NCBI GenBank assembly: GCA_964519385.1
Contig: CAZFLR010000003.1
Span: 54,886 to 118,885, forward strand
Origin: SVFI01 sp964519385
Lineage (GTDB): Bacteria; Bacillota; Clostridia; Lachnospirales; Lachnospiraceae
Reading direction: 5' to 3'
DNA: 64,000 nucleotides
Positions 8,577 through 17,141 of the stretch are shown one piece after another. The notes under the pieces were generated by a model, which ran no database searches, was not told the DNA's origin, and was given only the letters and a program-made list of their open reading frames with translations. Position 1 is the first letter of the stretch. Each line of letters begins with the position of its first letter. The position numbers and the translations under genes are program-made.

Positions 8577-9533
8577 TTATATAACTACATTTCTGTCTTC
8601 ACCCTTCAGGAATGCATCGATATTTTTATATACTTCCTCGACAACACGATTTCGCGCCTCTGTGCTTGCCCATGCCATATGCGGAGTAATGATGAGCTTA
8701 TTGCTGTCCTTTATCTGATAAAGCGGATGTGTTACCGTAATTGGCTCCTCCTCCAGCACATCAAGTCCGGCAGCGGCGATAGTCTGATTCTTTAATGCCT
8801 CGGATAAATCCCGGCCGTTGACTACCGGTCCTCTGGCAACGTTAATCAGAATAGCTGTTGATTTCATCCTTGAAAGTGCCGTCTTATCTATCAGGTTTTT
8901 GGTCAAATCCGAAAGCGGACAGTGAAGCGACAATATGTCTGACTGCGCCAGCAGCTCCTCAAAGCTTACCTGCTCATAATCCGTACATGTACTGTTTCCG
9001 GTCACAGAGTGAAAAATTACCCTGCATCCGAATGCCTTTGCAATCTCCGCCACACGGCGGCCGATATTTCCCATACCGATAATTCCCCAGACCTTCCCTT
9101 CCAGCTCTGTATACGGAAGGTCAAAATTGCTGAATCTGTCCTGTGCGCTGTATTCACCTGATTTCACATACTCATCATAATGTCTGAGGTGTTCCGTGAG
9201 GTAGAGCGCGAGTGCAAATGTGTGCTGCGCTACAGCGGATGTGCTGTAGTCCCTCACATTCGTTACCCGGATTCCGCGATTCTTACAATATTCCACATCG
9301 ACATTATCATAGCCTGTGGCAAACTCACAGATGAGCTTTACATTCGCCGCGTCCTTGAGCGTCTCTCCGTTCATCGGACATTTATTGGCAATAATGATAT
9401 CTGCATCCTTTATCCTCTGAGGAGCGTCCTCTGCAACCGTATTCCGATAACAGACCACCTCTCCCAAATCCTTGTAACAATCGACAGAAACATCTGTCCC
9501 TACACTGTTTCTTTCAAGTACAACTATTTTCAT
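8577..9533 (-). CDS. D-2-hydroxyacid dehydrogenase (NAD-dependent)
   Basis: 318 residues, the usual length. The catalytic and nucleotide-binding domains are intact: the NAD fingerprint GMGNIG at 153-158, NVARGPVV with the substrate-binding Arg at about 234, and TPHMAW with the catalytic His at about 284. Family members reduce 2-keto acids to D-2-hydroxyacids (hydroxypyruvate, pyruvate or branched analogues); the substrate cannot be read from sequence. It is co-directional with the LytTR gene 12 bp downstream. Confidence 0.88.
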   Translation of the reverse strand: MKIVVLERNSVGTDVSVDCYKDLGEVVCYRNTVAEDAPQRIKDADIIIANKCPMNGETLKDAANVKLICEFATGYDNVDVEYCKNRGIRVTNVRDYSTSAVAQHTFALALYLTEHLRHYDEYVKSGEYSAQDRFSNFDLPYTELEGKVWGIIGMGNIGRRVAEIAKAFGCRVIFHSVTGNSTCTDYEQVSFEELLAQSDILSLHCPLSDLTKNLIDKTALSRMKSTAILINVARGPVVNGRDLSEALKNQTIAAAGLDVLEEEPITVTHPLYQIKDSNKLIITPHMAWASTEARNRVVEEVYKNIDAFLKGEDRNVVI

Positions 9534-9612
9534 AACTTTTAAACCCCCTTGTCAATTTATAAACCTTCTCTTAACTCCAAAGCATATCCGCCAATTGCCT
9601 AAAAGTCAAGCC

Positions 9613-10995
9613 CTAGAGCTCCTCAACCATATTCTGCAGCCAGATTCCGCTTTTTACCAGCAGAAATCCTATGATAGATTTTATAACCTCTGTTGACTGC
9701 ACCAGAAGATAAACTTCCACGATTCCGAGAGAAGTAAAGCGTGAAAGACAGTAAGCAACCGGAACCACAACCACCCACACAAACACACTGTCAAACAGGA
9801 AGGTAATCCCTGTTTTTCCTCCGGAACGGAGCGTGAAATAGGATGCATGTACAAAGGCCTGGAACGGCATTACAAGCGTAGAAACCAATATCAGACTGGT
9901 CGCCAGCTCCTTTACCTGTGCTTCTGTATTATACACCTGCGGAAATGCCTTTGAAAAGCATGCCATGCAGGCAGCTACCAGCGTGCACAGTGCAACGGCA
10001 AAGGCGATGAGCTGTGTGTTCTTTTCCTTCGCCTCCTCTTTTTGACCGGCCCCGAGAAGCTGTCCGATGATAATGGAAACACTGCTGCCAAGAGCGATAT
10101 AAACAATGTTAAATACATTGACAATCGTTGAAGTTATATTCTGCGCAGCCACAACCGCAAGTCCCCTGTACGCATAGCATTGCGCGATTGTCGCCATTCC
10201 CACGGCCCAGAGAATCTCATTTACCATAAGAGGGGAGCCTTTTACAAGAATAATCCGGACGAGTTCTCCCGGAATGTGCATGGTTTTATAAATCTCTGAA
10301 ATAAATCTGTATTTTTCCTTCTTCAGGTGTGTCCGTACCACGATGATTCCCATTTCGACAAAACGTGAGATAACCGTGGCAATTGCAGCTCCGTTTGCTC
10401 CGAGCATAGGCGCGCCGAAATTTCCGAAAATCAGGACATAATTTAAGCAAAGATTGACAACCACTGCTGCCACACCTGCGAGCATCGGCAGAATCGTTTC
10501 TCCGCATTCACGCAGGGTCGATGCATAAATCTGGCTGACGGAAAACGGAATAAGGCCGATAAGCATAATCATAAGATATTCTTTTCCGCATATCAGTGTA
10601 TGTGTCAGATTTCCGACATCACTGCCCTCATGCAGATAGAGAGAAATCAGAAAATCGCCGCCAAAAATAAACAATATAATTGCCATGACTGTAATCAGTG
10701 CACAGGTATATGCCTTAAAACGGAAGGTTCCACGGATTCCCTCATGATCTCCTTTTCCGTAAAACTGCGCCGTGAAGATTCCTGCCCCCGAAATTCCGCC
10801 GAATATACAAATATTAAACACAAACATGAGCTGATTTACTATCGCCACTCCCGACATCTGGTCCGTTCCGATTTGTCCGACCATGATATTATCAAGCATG
10901 CTCACGAAATTGGTAATTCCGTTCTGAATCATAATCGGAATCGCAATAAACAGCACTTTTTTGTAAAAGTCCCTGGTTCCTATTAATCTTTTCAT
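9613..10995 (-). CDS. MATE-family multidrug/metabolite exporter
   Basis: About 460 residues with roughly twelve hydrophobic segments and the two-repeat MATE layout (IPIMIQNGITNFVSMLDNIMVGQ at the start of repeat 1, MVNEILWAVGMATIAQCYAYRG at the start of repeat 2). These carriers export cationic compounds using Na+ or H+ gradients. The frame extends back to 11082, but ATG 10995 follows AAGGAG at 8 bp and matches family N-termini. The upstream extension would run through the pgi terminator hairpin. Confidence 0.9.
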   Translation of the reverse strand: MKRLIGTRDFYKKVLFIAIPIMIQNGITNFVSMLDNIMVGQIGTDQMSGVAIVNQLMFVFNICIFGGISGAGIFTAQFYGKGDHEGIRGTFRFKAYTCALITVMAIILFIFGGDFLISLYLHEGSDVGNLTHTLICGKEYLMIMLIGLIPFSVSQIYASTLRECGETILPMLAGVAAVVVNLCLNYVLIFGNFGAPMLGANGAAIATVISRFVEMGIIVVRTHLKKEKYRFISEIYKTMHIPGELVRIILVKGSPLMVNEILWAVGMATIAQCYAYRGLAVVAAQNITSTIVNVFNIVYIALGSSVSIIIGQLLGAGQKEEAKEKNTQLIAFAVALCTLVAACMACFSKAFPQVYNTEAQVKELATSLILVSTLVMPFQAFVHASYFTLRSGGKTGITFLFDSVFVWVVVVPVAYCLSRFTSLGIVEVYLLVQSTEVIKSIIGFLLVKSGIWLQNMVEEL

Positions 10996-11017
10996 ACTAT
11001 TTTTCTCCTTAACCGCA

Positions 11018-11070
11018 GAAAAAGGCCACGAATCTTCTCTGCTTAATTGCAGAAAGAAACCGCAGCCTTT
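11018..11070 (-). terminator. Hairpin between pgi and the MATE gene (terminator or attenuator)
   Basis: Minus strand: AAAGGC...GCCTTT outer stem with an inner TCTGC/GCAGA stem, then five T. It is most simply the pgi terminator. It also lies in the leader of the MATE gene and could act as an attenuator. Confidence 0.55.
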
Positions 11071-11105
11071 CACATCAACCATTCATTTCCCGCAAGTCCG
11101 AAAAA

Positions 11106-12455
11106 TTAAAGTCTCTTTAAAAGTTCCTCTCTCTGTGCCTCAAAACCAGGTTTTCCGAGAAGAGCAAACATATTTTTCTTGTAGCTCTCTACTCCCGGCT
11201 GATTAAACGGATTTACACCGAGGATATAACCTGAAACTCCGCATGCAAACTCAAAGAAATAGAATAACTGTCCTAAGTAAAATTCATTTACTTCCGGAAC
11301 GTTAACCTTTAAGTTCGGTACATTACCGTCTGTATGTGCAAGAATCGTTCCGTTCATTGCGGATTTATTTACGAAGTCCACTGTCTTTCCTGTCAGGTAG
11401 TTTAATCCGTCAAGATCTACCGGCTCTTCTTCGATGAGGATTTCCTCACGGGATGTTTCAATTTCAACTACTGTTTCAAACATATTTCTGGTACCGTCCT
11501 GAATGAACTGTCCCATGGAATGTAAGTCTGTTGTAAGGTCTACACTGGAAGGATAGATACCCTTCTGGTCTTTTCCCTCAGACTCACCATATAACTGTTT
11601 CCACCACTCAGCTACAAAGTGGAAGCACGGCTCATAATTTGCAAGGATTTCAATTGCTTTTCCTTTGCGGTGAAGTGCGTTACGGACAGATGCATATAAT
11701 AAAGCATCGTTCTCTTCATACGGAAGATTTAATGCGTTTTCACGTCCGCTTGCTGCACCTTCCATTAACTTGTCGATATCTGCTCCTGATACGGCAATCG
11801 GAAGTAAACCTACGGCTGTGAGAACTGAGAAACGTCCTCCGATATCATCCGGAACCACGAATGTCTCAAAGCCTTCTTCTGTTGCAAGACCTTTTAATGA
11901 GCCCTTTGCCTTGTCTGTTGTTGCATAAATTCTCTTTGCAGCTTCTTCTTTTCCGTATTTCTCTTCCATCATTTTACGGAATACACGGAAAGCGATAGCA
12001 GGCTCTGTCGTTGTTCCTGACTTGGAAATCATATTGATAGAAAAATCTCTGTCGCCGATTACATCCATAAGATGTTTGATATAAGTAGAGCTGATAGAGT
12101 TACCAACAAAGTAAATTTCAGGTGTCTTGCGCTGATCCTTCGGAATGTTGTTGTAGAAGCTGTGTCTTAAAAATTCAATCGCAGCTCTTGCACCGAGGTA
12201 AGAACCGCCGATACCGATTACCAGCAGAACCTCTGAATCGCTCTGAATCTTTGCTGCTGCCTTTTTGATACGCGCAAATTCCTCTTTATCATAGTTTACA
12301 GGAAGGTCAATCCATCCTAAAAAGTCATTGCCTGCTCCTGTCTTGGAAACTAACATTTCCTTTGCATCCATTGTGATGTTCTTCATTAAAGCTACTTCAT
12401 TTTCACCGATGAATGAGGTTGCTTTGGAATAGTCAAATGTTACTTTACTGCTCAT
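11106..12455 (-). CDS. pgi: Glucose-6-phosphate isomerase
   Basis: 449 residues, the standard bacterial length. It interconverts glucose-6-phosphate and fructose-6-phosphate in the cytoplasm. Diagnostic segments are GIGGSYLGARAAIEF, KSGTTTEPAIAF (sugar-phosphate binding) and the DIGGRFSVLTAVGLLP family signature, with ESEGKDQKGIYP and SYKKNMFALLGKPG towards the C-terminus. AAAGGAG lies ahead of the ATG, and a TTGAAA-17-TAAACT promoter sits at 12508-12536. Confidence 0.97.
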   Translation of the reverse strand: MSSKVTFDYSKATSFIGENEVALMKNITMDAKEMLVSKTGAGNDFLGWIDLPVNYDKEEFARIKKAAAKIQSDSEVLLVIGIGGSYLGARAAIEFLRHSFYNNIPKDQRKTPEIYFVGNSISSTYIKHLMDVIGDRDFSINMISKSGTTTEPAIAFRVFRKMMEEKYGKEEAAKRIYATTDKAKGSLKGLATEEGFETFVVPDDIGGRFSVLTAVGLLPIAVSGADIDKLMEGAASGRENALNLPYEENDALLYASVRNALHRKGKAIEILANYEPCFHFVAEWWKQLYGESEGKDQKGIYPSSVDLTTDLHSMGQFIQDGTRNMFETVVEIETSREEILIEEEPVDLDGLNYLTGKTVDFVNKSAMNGTILAHTDGNVPNLKVNVPEVNEFYLGQLFYFFEFACGVSGYILGVNPFNQPGVESYKKNMFALLGKPGFEAQREELLKRL

Positions 12456-12507
12456 CTTACCGCTCCTTTGAATTTATTTTAGTTGTTTTGCAATAATTAC
12501 CATTAGT

Positions 12508-12536
12508 AGTTTAGCAAGTTACCCCTTATTTTTCAA
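12508..12536 (-). promoter_or_regulatory. Sigma-A promoter of pgi
   Basis: Minus strand: -35 TTGAAA (12536-12531), 17-bp spacer, -10 TAAACT (12513-12508). Confidence 0.65.
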
Positions 12537-12587
12537 GCAAATTCACAAATAATGAATAAAAACCTTTTTCTATCTTCTTATTTCTGC

Positions 12588-12593
12588 TATAAT
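12588..12593 (+). promoter_or_regulatory. -10 box of the TSCPD/murG/HD-GYP operon
   Basis: A perfect TATAAT at 12588-12593, 44 bp before the TSCPD start codon. The -35 region is T-rich (TTTTTC at 17 bp) and a poor match, so activity may need help or be moderate. Confidence 0.5.
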
Positions 12594-12636
12594 ATTTTAC
12601 GAATTTAAGATTTTAGATACAGAAAGAAGGCTTTTT

Positions 12637-12879
12637 ATGATATACAAACCAAATGGTGTCTGCTCAAGTGCCATTGAAATCGATGTAGACGGGGATATTA
12701 TCCGTCATGTAAGTTTTACGGGAGGATGCAACGGTAATCTTCAGGGCATTTCCAGACTTGTGGAGGGCATGAAGGTAGAAGACGCTGTGTCCAGATTAAA
12801 AGGAATCCGCTGCGGATTCAAAAATACATCCTGTCCGGATCAGTTGGCACAGGCTCTGGAATCCTTAAATGTAAAATAA
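12637..12879 (+). CDS. TSCPD-domain protein (TIGR03905 type)
   Basis: 80 residues. It carries GGCNGNLQGI and the name-giving TSCPD motif (NTSCPDQLAQAL) near its C-terminus. The same domain ends vitamin-B12-dependent ribonucleotide reductases and also occurs as small free-standing proteins in Clostridia; the role of the free form is not established. AGAAGG precedes the ATG. It is the first gene of an operon with murG (21 bp to its ATG) and an HD-GYP protein. Confidence 0.85.
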   Translation: MIYKPNGVCSSAIEIDVDGDIIRHVSFTGGCNGNLQGISRLVEGMKVEDAVSRLKGIRCGFKNTSCPDQLAQALESLNVK

Positions 12880-12900
12880 CGAAATGGGAGTTTGTTTATT

Positions 12901-13968
12901 ATGAAACGAATCGTTTTAACCGGAGGAGGAACGGCCGGACATGTCACGCCGAACATTGCCCTTCTTCCGAAACTCAAAGAAATGGATTACGATATTCATT
13001 ATATCGGTTCTTATGAAGGAATAGAGAAGAAACTGATTGAGGATTTTGATATTCCGTATTACGGTATTTCTACCGGAAAATTACGCCGCTACTTTGATGT
13101 AAAGAATTTTACCGATCCGTTCCGCGTAATGAAAGGCTTTTCAGAGGCCAAAAAGATATTAAAAGAAATAAAACCGGATGTTGTATTCAGCAAAGGAGGC
13201 TTTGTATCGGTTCCTGTTGTCCGCGCAGCGGCTTCTCTTAAGATTCCCTGCATTCTTCATGAATCCGACATGACTCCTGGGCTTGCCAACAAGCTCTGTA
13301 TTCCGGTTGCTTCCAAAATCTGCTGCAATTTCCCGGAAACCCTTAAGGATCTTCCGCAGGATAAGGCAGTTCTGACCGGCTCCCCGATTCGTGAGGAGCT
13401 CAAAAAGGGCAGCAGACTTGCCGGCCTTGAGCTGTGCGGCTTTACGGCAAATCTTCCCGTCATTATGGTAATCGGCGGAAGTCTGGGTGCTGCCAACGTG
13501 AATAAGGCAGTAAGAGATGCCCTTCCGAAGCTTTTGGAGGACTTTCAGGTCGTACATCTCTGCGGACAGGGAAAGGTTGATAATCTACTTTTAAACAAGA
13601 AGGGTTATAAGCAGTTTGAATATGTAAAAGCAGAATTAAAGGATTTGTTCGCCATGGCAGATATTGTCATCAGCCGCGCCGGTGCCAATGCCATCTGTGA
13701 GCTGCTTGCTTTGAAAAAGCCAAACCTCCTGATTCCACTGTGCAACGGTTCAAGAGGTGACCAGGTTTTAAACGCCCGCTCCTTTGAAGCACAGGGTTTT
13801 TCAATTGTGCTCAATGAAGATGACATTACGGATAAGCTACTGACGGATAAAGTCCATGAGCTTTATTTTACAAGGCAGTCTTACATTGAAAACATGGAAA
13901 AGAGTGACCAGCTCAGCTCCATCCGGACCATTACCGGATTAATTGAATCCGTGATATCAGAAGAATAG
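12901..13968 (+). CDS. murG: UDP-N-acetylglucosamine--lipid I N-acetylglucosaminyltransferase
   Basis: 355 residues. It transfers GlcNAc to lipid I to make lipid II on the inner membrane face in peptidoglycan synthesis. Family motifs: GGGTAGHVTPN at the N-terminus, SKGGFVSVPV, HESDMTPGLANKL, GGSLGA and SRAGANAICELLAL in the UDP-GlcNAc-binding half. The open frame begins at TTG 12892; ATG 12901 with GGGAG at 12886-12890 is preferred because the glycine loop starts close behind it. The HD-GYP gene follows 10 bp later. murG sits outside a dcw cluster here. Confidence 0.95.
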   Translation: MKRIVLTGGGTAGHVTPNIALLPKLKEMDYDIHYIGSYEGIEKKLIEDFDIPYYGISTGKLRRYFDVKNFTDPFRVMKGFSEAKKILKEIKPDVVFSKGGFVSVPVVRAAASLKIPCILHESDMTPGLANKLCIPVASKICCNFPETLKDLPQDKAVLTGSPIREELKKGSRLAGLELCGFTANLPVIMVIGGSLGAANVNKAVRDALPKLLEDFQVVHLCGQGKVDNLLLNKKGYKQFEYVKAELKDLFAMADIVISRAGANAICELLALKKPNLLIPLCNGSRGDQVLNARSFEAQGFSIVLNEDDITDKLLTDKVHELYFTRQSYIENMEKSDQLSSIRTITGLIESVISEE

Positions 13969-13978
13969 AGGTTTTAAA

Positions 13979-15031
13979 ATGAGACGTGTAGCACTAAGTG
14001 ACTTAGATGACTCAATGGTGCTGGCCAAACCGATTTATCAGGGTACCAGACTGATTCTGGAACGAGATATTTCTCATTTGACCAAATATATCAATCAGCT
14101 TGAAAACCTGGGCATATTCTCTGTATATGTCAAAGACGCTTTATCCCGGGATATCCTTATTCCCGACGTTCTGTGTGACGAGACCAGAGAAAAGTGTATT
14201 TCTGCTGTTTCTGCCGTGTTTGAACGCCTGAAGCAACAGGGGAATTTTGATGCGTCCGTGCTGAACGACGCTATTAACTCTGTGCTTGATGATATTTTTT
14301 CACAAAAAGACATCATCACCAGCCTTCATCACATTGCAACCATTGATGACGATACTATGATTCATTGTATCAATACAACTGTATACTGTATCCTGATCGG
14401 ATTGAGAAGAAATTTATCCCGTGATGAGCTTATGGTTCTTGCCAAAGGAGCCATTTTACATGATATCGGCAAGGTAGATTTGAACGAGTCTATTCTGTTG
14501 AAAGCAGCATCTTTAACTTCGGAAGAATTTTCACATATTAAGGAACATGCCTCTTTGGGCTATCTTCTCCTGAAGCAGAATGACGCACTGCCAAAGGAAG
14601 CATTACTGGTTGCACTTCAGCACCATGAACGCCTTGACGGCTCCGGCTATCCGGGCGGTCTTAAGGGGAAAGACATCCATCCGTATGCACAGATTACCGC
14701 TGTTGCAGACATGTATGATGCCCTCACCTCTGCCCGCTGTTATCGCAAGAGCCTGAGCAATCAAAAAGCTTATCAGATTCTCTGTGAAGATGCAAATGCA
14801 GGGAAGCTTGACAAAGCACTCGTTGAATGTCTTTTCGACCATGTGGCAATTTATCCGAACGGAATCGTTGTTTACCTTTCCAACGGAACGCACGGAATTG
14901 TCAAGCAGCAGAATGTCGGAAAACCCTTCTCACCGGTTATCCGAATCATTGATGATACCAACGGAATTGACAGGATAAACCTGTATGACCTGGATCTTTC
15001 CGAGCATCCGGAGCTCAAAATTAAAGAGTGA
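13979..15031 (+). CDS. HD-GYP domain protein, second copy
   Basis: 350 residues with the same layout as the protein at 2276-3355: a small N-terminal domain (SMVLAKPIYQGTRL...), then an HD-GYP core with HDIGK at about 161, HHERLDGSGYPGG at about 217-229 and DMYDALTSARCYRK. The predicted activity is hydrolysis of cyclic di-GMP. It is the third gene after TSCPD and murG, 10 bp from murG, suggesting co-expression with cell-wall synthesis. GAGG precedes the ATG. Confidence 0.88.
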   Translation: MRRVALSDLDDSMVLAKPIYQGTRLILERDISHLTKYINQLENLGIFSVYVKDALSRDILIPDVLCDETREKCISAVSAVFERLKQQGNFDASVLNDAINSVLDDIFSQKDIITSLHHIATIDDDTMIHCINTTVYCILIGLRRNLSRDELMVLAKGAILHDIGKVDLNESILLKAASLTSEEFSHIKEHASLGYLLLKQNDALPKEALLVALQHHERLDGSGYPGGLKGKDIHPYAQITAVADMYDALTSARCYRKSLSNQKAYQILCEDANAGKLDKALVECLFDHVAIYPNGIVVYLSNGTHGIVKQQNVGKPFSPVIRIIDDTNGIDRINLYDLDLSEHPELKIKE

Positions 15032-15060
15032 CGGCTGTATTCTAAAATCAAAACTGATAT

Positions 15061-15120
15061 AAAAAGCTCCCTATCTGAAATGAAAAATTCTCTCAGCTTC
15101 AGCATATAGGGAGCTTCTTC
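15061..15120. terminator. Bidirectional terminator between HD-GYP and the MacB-like permease
   Basis: AAGCTCCCTAT (15064-15074) pairs perfectly with ATAGGGAGCTT (15106-15116), with an inner CTGAA/TTCAG stem. A-rich and T-rich flanks serve both convergent genes. Confidence 0.8.
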
Positions 15121-15122
15121 TT

Positions 15123-16406
15123 TTATTCATATCTCAATGCATCAATCGGACTCATATTGGCTGCCTTGTTCGCCGGATAATATCCGAAAAATACTCCAAT
15201 CAGAATGGAAAAGCCAACGGAGAACAGGATACTGAGTACAGATGCCTTTGCCTCATATCCGAGAATATTCGCTCCGACACTTCCCATAATCAGCCCGAGA
15301 ATAATCCCTATCGCTCCTCCAATCAGACATATCACAATGGATTCCGTGATAAACTGGAGACGGATGGAGCCATTGGTTGCTCCGAGTGCTTTTCTCGTAC
15401 CTATCTCACGTGTTCTCTCCGTGATGGAAACCAGCATGATATTCATGACACCGATACCACCGACCAAAAGTGAGATGCCTGCAATGATGGATATGGCAAT
15501 CGAAATGGTGGAAAGCATATCCGTCATCGTTGAAATCATACTTTCCATACTCGTTACCGAAATTTCATAATATTCATTATTGGCATAATACCTGTTAAAA
15601 AAGCTTTCCGTCTGTTCCATGAAGGACGTATTATCCGTTCCCGTTGTTGTGACAATCGTAAGCTGTGTATAACCGTCCTCTGCATGGGTCTGCTCCTTTG
15701 CAGTTTTCAGAGGAAGATACAGGCTTGTCGTCACATCTTCATCTGAATCCGAGGAAAAGACAGAATCTGCTTCATACTCATAGACACCCACAATGGTATA
15801 GGTATAAAAACGGTTTCCTATCGTGATATCCACCGTCTTTCCGACTGCTTCCTCCGCACTACCATCAAACATACTTTCCACCAGCTTATCGGAAACAACC
15901 GCCACCTTTCGGGCTTCCTCCCCGTCTCTCTCCGTCAGACTCCTCCCGGCAAGAAGGTCTATTTTATTGGTCTCGAGATATTCATTGTTTACGCCTGTCA
16001 CGTTTACATTGGCATACAGTTGTCCGTCCTCAGCAATGCCGTTTCCCACGGATTCTGAAACAGCCACATATTCTACCTGTTCAGAAAACATACTTCTGTA
16101 TGCGGAAATCATATCATCCGTGATATAGTCTTCCTCACTCATATCTCTGCCGAATCCGCCACCAAAGCGTATTCCCCCTTCGGTCACTTCCTCCTCCACC
16201 GTCTTTTGCTTCAGCCCGACCGTCAGATTGTTCGCACCTATCTCCTGCATAGAGCTGGTAATCGAATTATTAAGGGAATTTCCGACAGTCATAATTGTAA
16301 TAACGGACGAAATACCGATAATGATTCCCAGCATCGTGAGAAGTGCCCTCATCTTATTGGAGCGCAGTCCCGAAAGAGCGAGCATGATGTTTTCAAATAC
16401 CAGCAT
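15123..16406 (-). CDS. MacB-like ABC transporter permease (FtsX type)
   Basis: 427 residues. One N-terminal membrane helix is followed by a large extracytoplasmic MacB_PCD-like domain (about 45-280), then three helices of the FtsX core (SIAISIIAGISLLVGGIGVMNIMLV, ITERTREIGTRKALGAT). This topology is typical of mechanotransmitter exporters that move peptides, lipids or drugs outward. It overlaps the ATPase gene by 14 bp and follows a membrane-fusion-type protein gene. Confidence 0.9.
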   Translation of the reverse strand: MLVFENIMLALSGLRSNKMRALLTMLGIIIGISSVITIMTVGNSLNNSITSSMQEIGANNLTVGLKQKTVEEEVTEGGIRFGGGFGRDMSEEDYITDDMISAYRSMFSEQVEYVAVSESVGNGIAEDGQLYANVNVTGVNNEYLETNKIDLLAGRSLTERDGEEARKVAVVSDKLVESMFDGSAEEAVGKTVDITIGNRFYTYTIVGVYEYEADSVFSSDSDEDVTTSLYLPLKTAKEQTHAEDGYTQLTIVTTTGTDNTSFMEQTESFFNRYYANNEYYEISVTSMESMISTMTDMLSTISIAISIIAGISLLVGGIGVMNIMLVSITERTREIGTRKALGATNGSIRLQFITESIVICLIGGAIGIILGLIMGSVGANILGYEAKASVLSILFSVGFSILIGVFFGYYPANKAANMSPIDALRYE

Positions 16407-17121
16407 AACTACTACCTCCCACTCTTTCTCCGACGATTTCTCCGTCCCTCAGGGTAATAATCCTGTCCGTCTCCTCTGCAAGCTCCGGAGAATGCGTGAT
16501 TAAAATAATTGTTTTCCCCTTTTCCTTGTTCAGCATATGAAAAATATCCATAATCTTACGACCTGTTTTTGAATCCAGAGCACCCGTGGGCTCATCCGCC
16601 AGAATGATTGCCGGGTCATTTGCCATTGCCCTTGCAATTGCCACTCTCTGCTTTTGTCCTCCGGAAAGCTCATCAGGCCTGTGAGTCATCCGGTCAGTCA
16701 TCTCCACCATATCCAGAAGCTCTGCTGCCCTCTCTCTTCTCTGCCCGCGGCGAACACCTGCATAAAGCATGGGCAGTTCGACATTCTGAAGCGCGCTCGT
16801 CCTTGCTACGAGATTATAGGTCTGAAATACAAAGCCAATCTGTTTATTTCGGATATGGGAAAGCTCATGATCCTTTGCACGACATACATCAACTCCGTTG
16901 AGCATGTATTCTCCTTCGGTCGGCCGGTCCAAAATGCCCATAATGTTCATTAAGGTAGACTTTCCTGAGCCGGAGGCTCCGACAATGGAAACAAATTCTC
17001 CCTCGTTGATTTTTATATCCAGACCATGAAGTATTTCCAGTTCATTTGGTGTATCTATATAAAAGCTTTTTTTAATCCCGTGTAAGCGAATCAGAGCTTC
17101 CGTTTCCTTTCTTTCTTCCAT
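16393..17121 (-). CDS. MacB-like ABC transporter ATP-binding protein
   Basis: 242 residues. Walker A GASGSGKST, the signature LSGGQKQRVAIARA, Walker B IILADEPTGALDS and the H-loop ITHSPE are all intact, so it should hydrolyse ATP. It belongs to the LolD/MacB/FtsE ATPase group. It lies between the adaptor gene (20 bp upstream) and the permease (14-bp overlap), giving a complete three-gene exporter. GAGAGG precedes the ATG. Confidence 0.93.
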   Translation of the reverse strand: MEERKETEALIRLHGIKKSFYIDTPNELEILHGLDIKINEGEFVSIVGASGSGKSTLMNIMGILDRPTEGEYMLNGVDVCRAKDHELSHIRNKQIGFVFQTYNLVARTSALQNVELPMLYAGVRRGQRRERAAELLDMVEMTDRMTHRPDELSGGQKQRVAIARAMANDPAIILADEPTGALDSKTGRKIMDIFHMLNKEKGKTIILITHSPELAEETDRIITLRDGEIVGERVGGSSYAGI

Positions 17122-17141
17122 TAACTTTACCTCTCTTTGGA

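Noticed and set aside
10996..11100. A riboswitch in the MATE leader
   Set aside because: No known aptamer core is recognised; the hairpin is explained as the pgi terminator.
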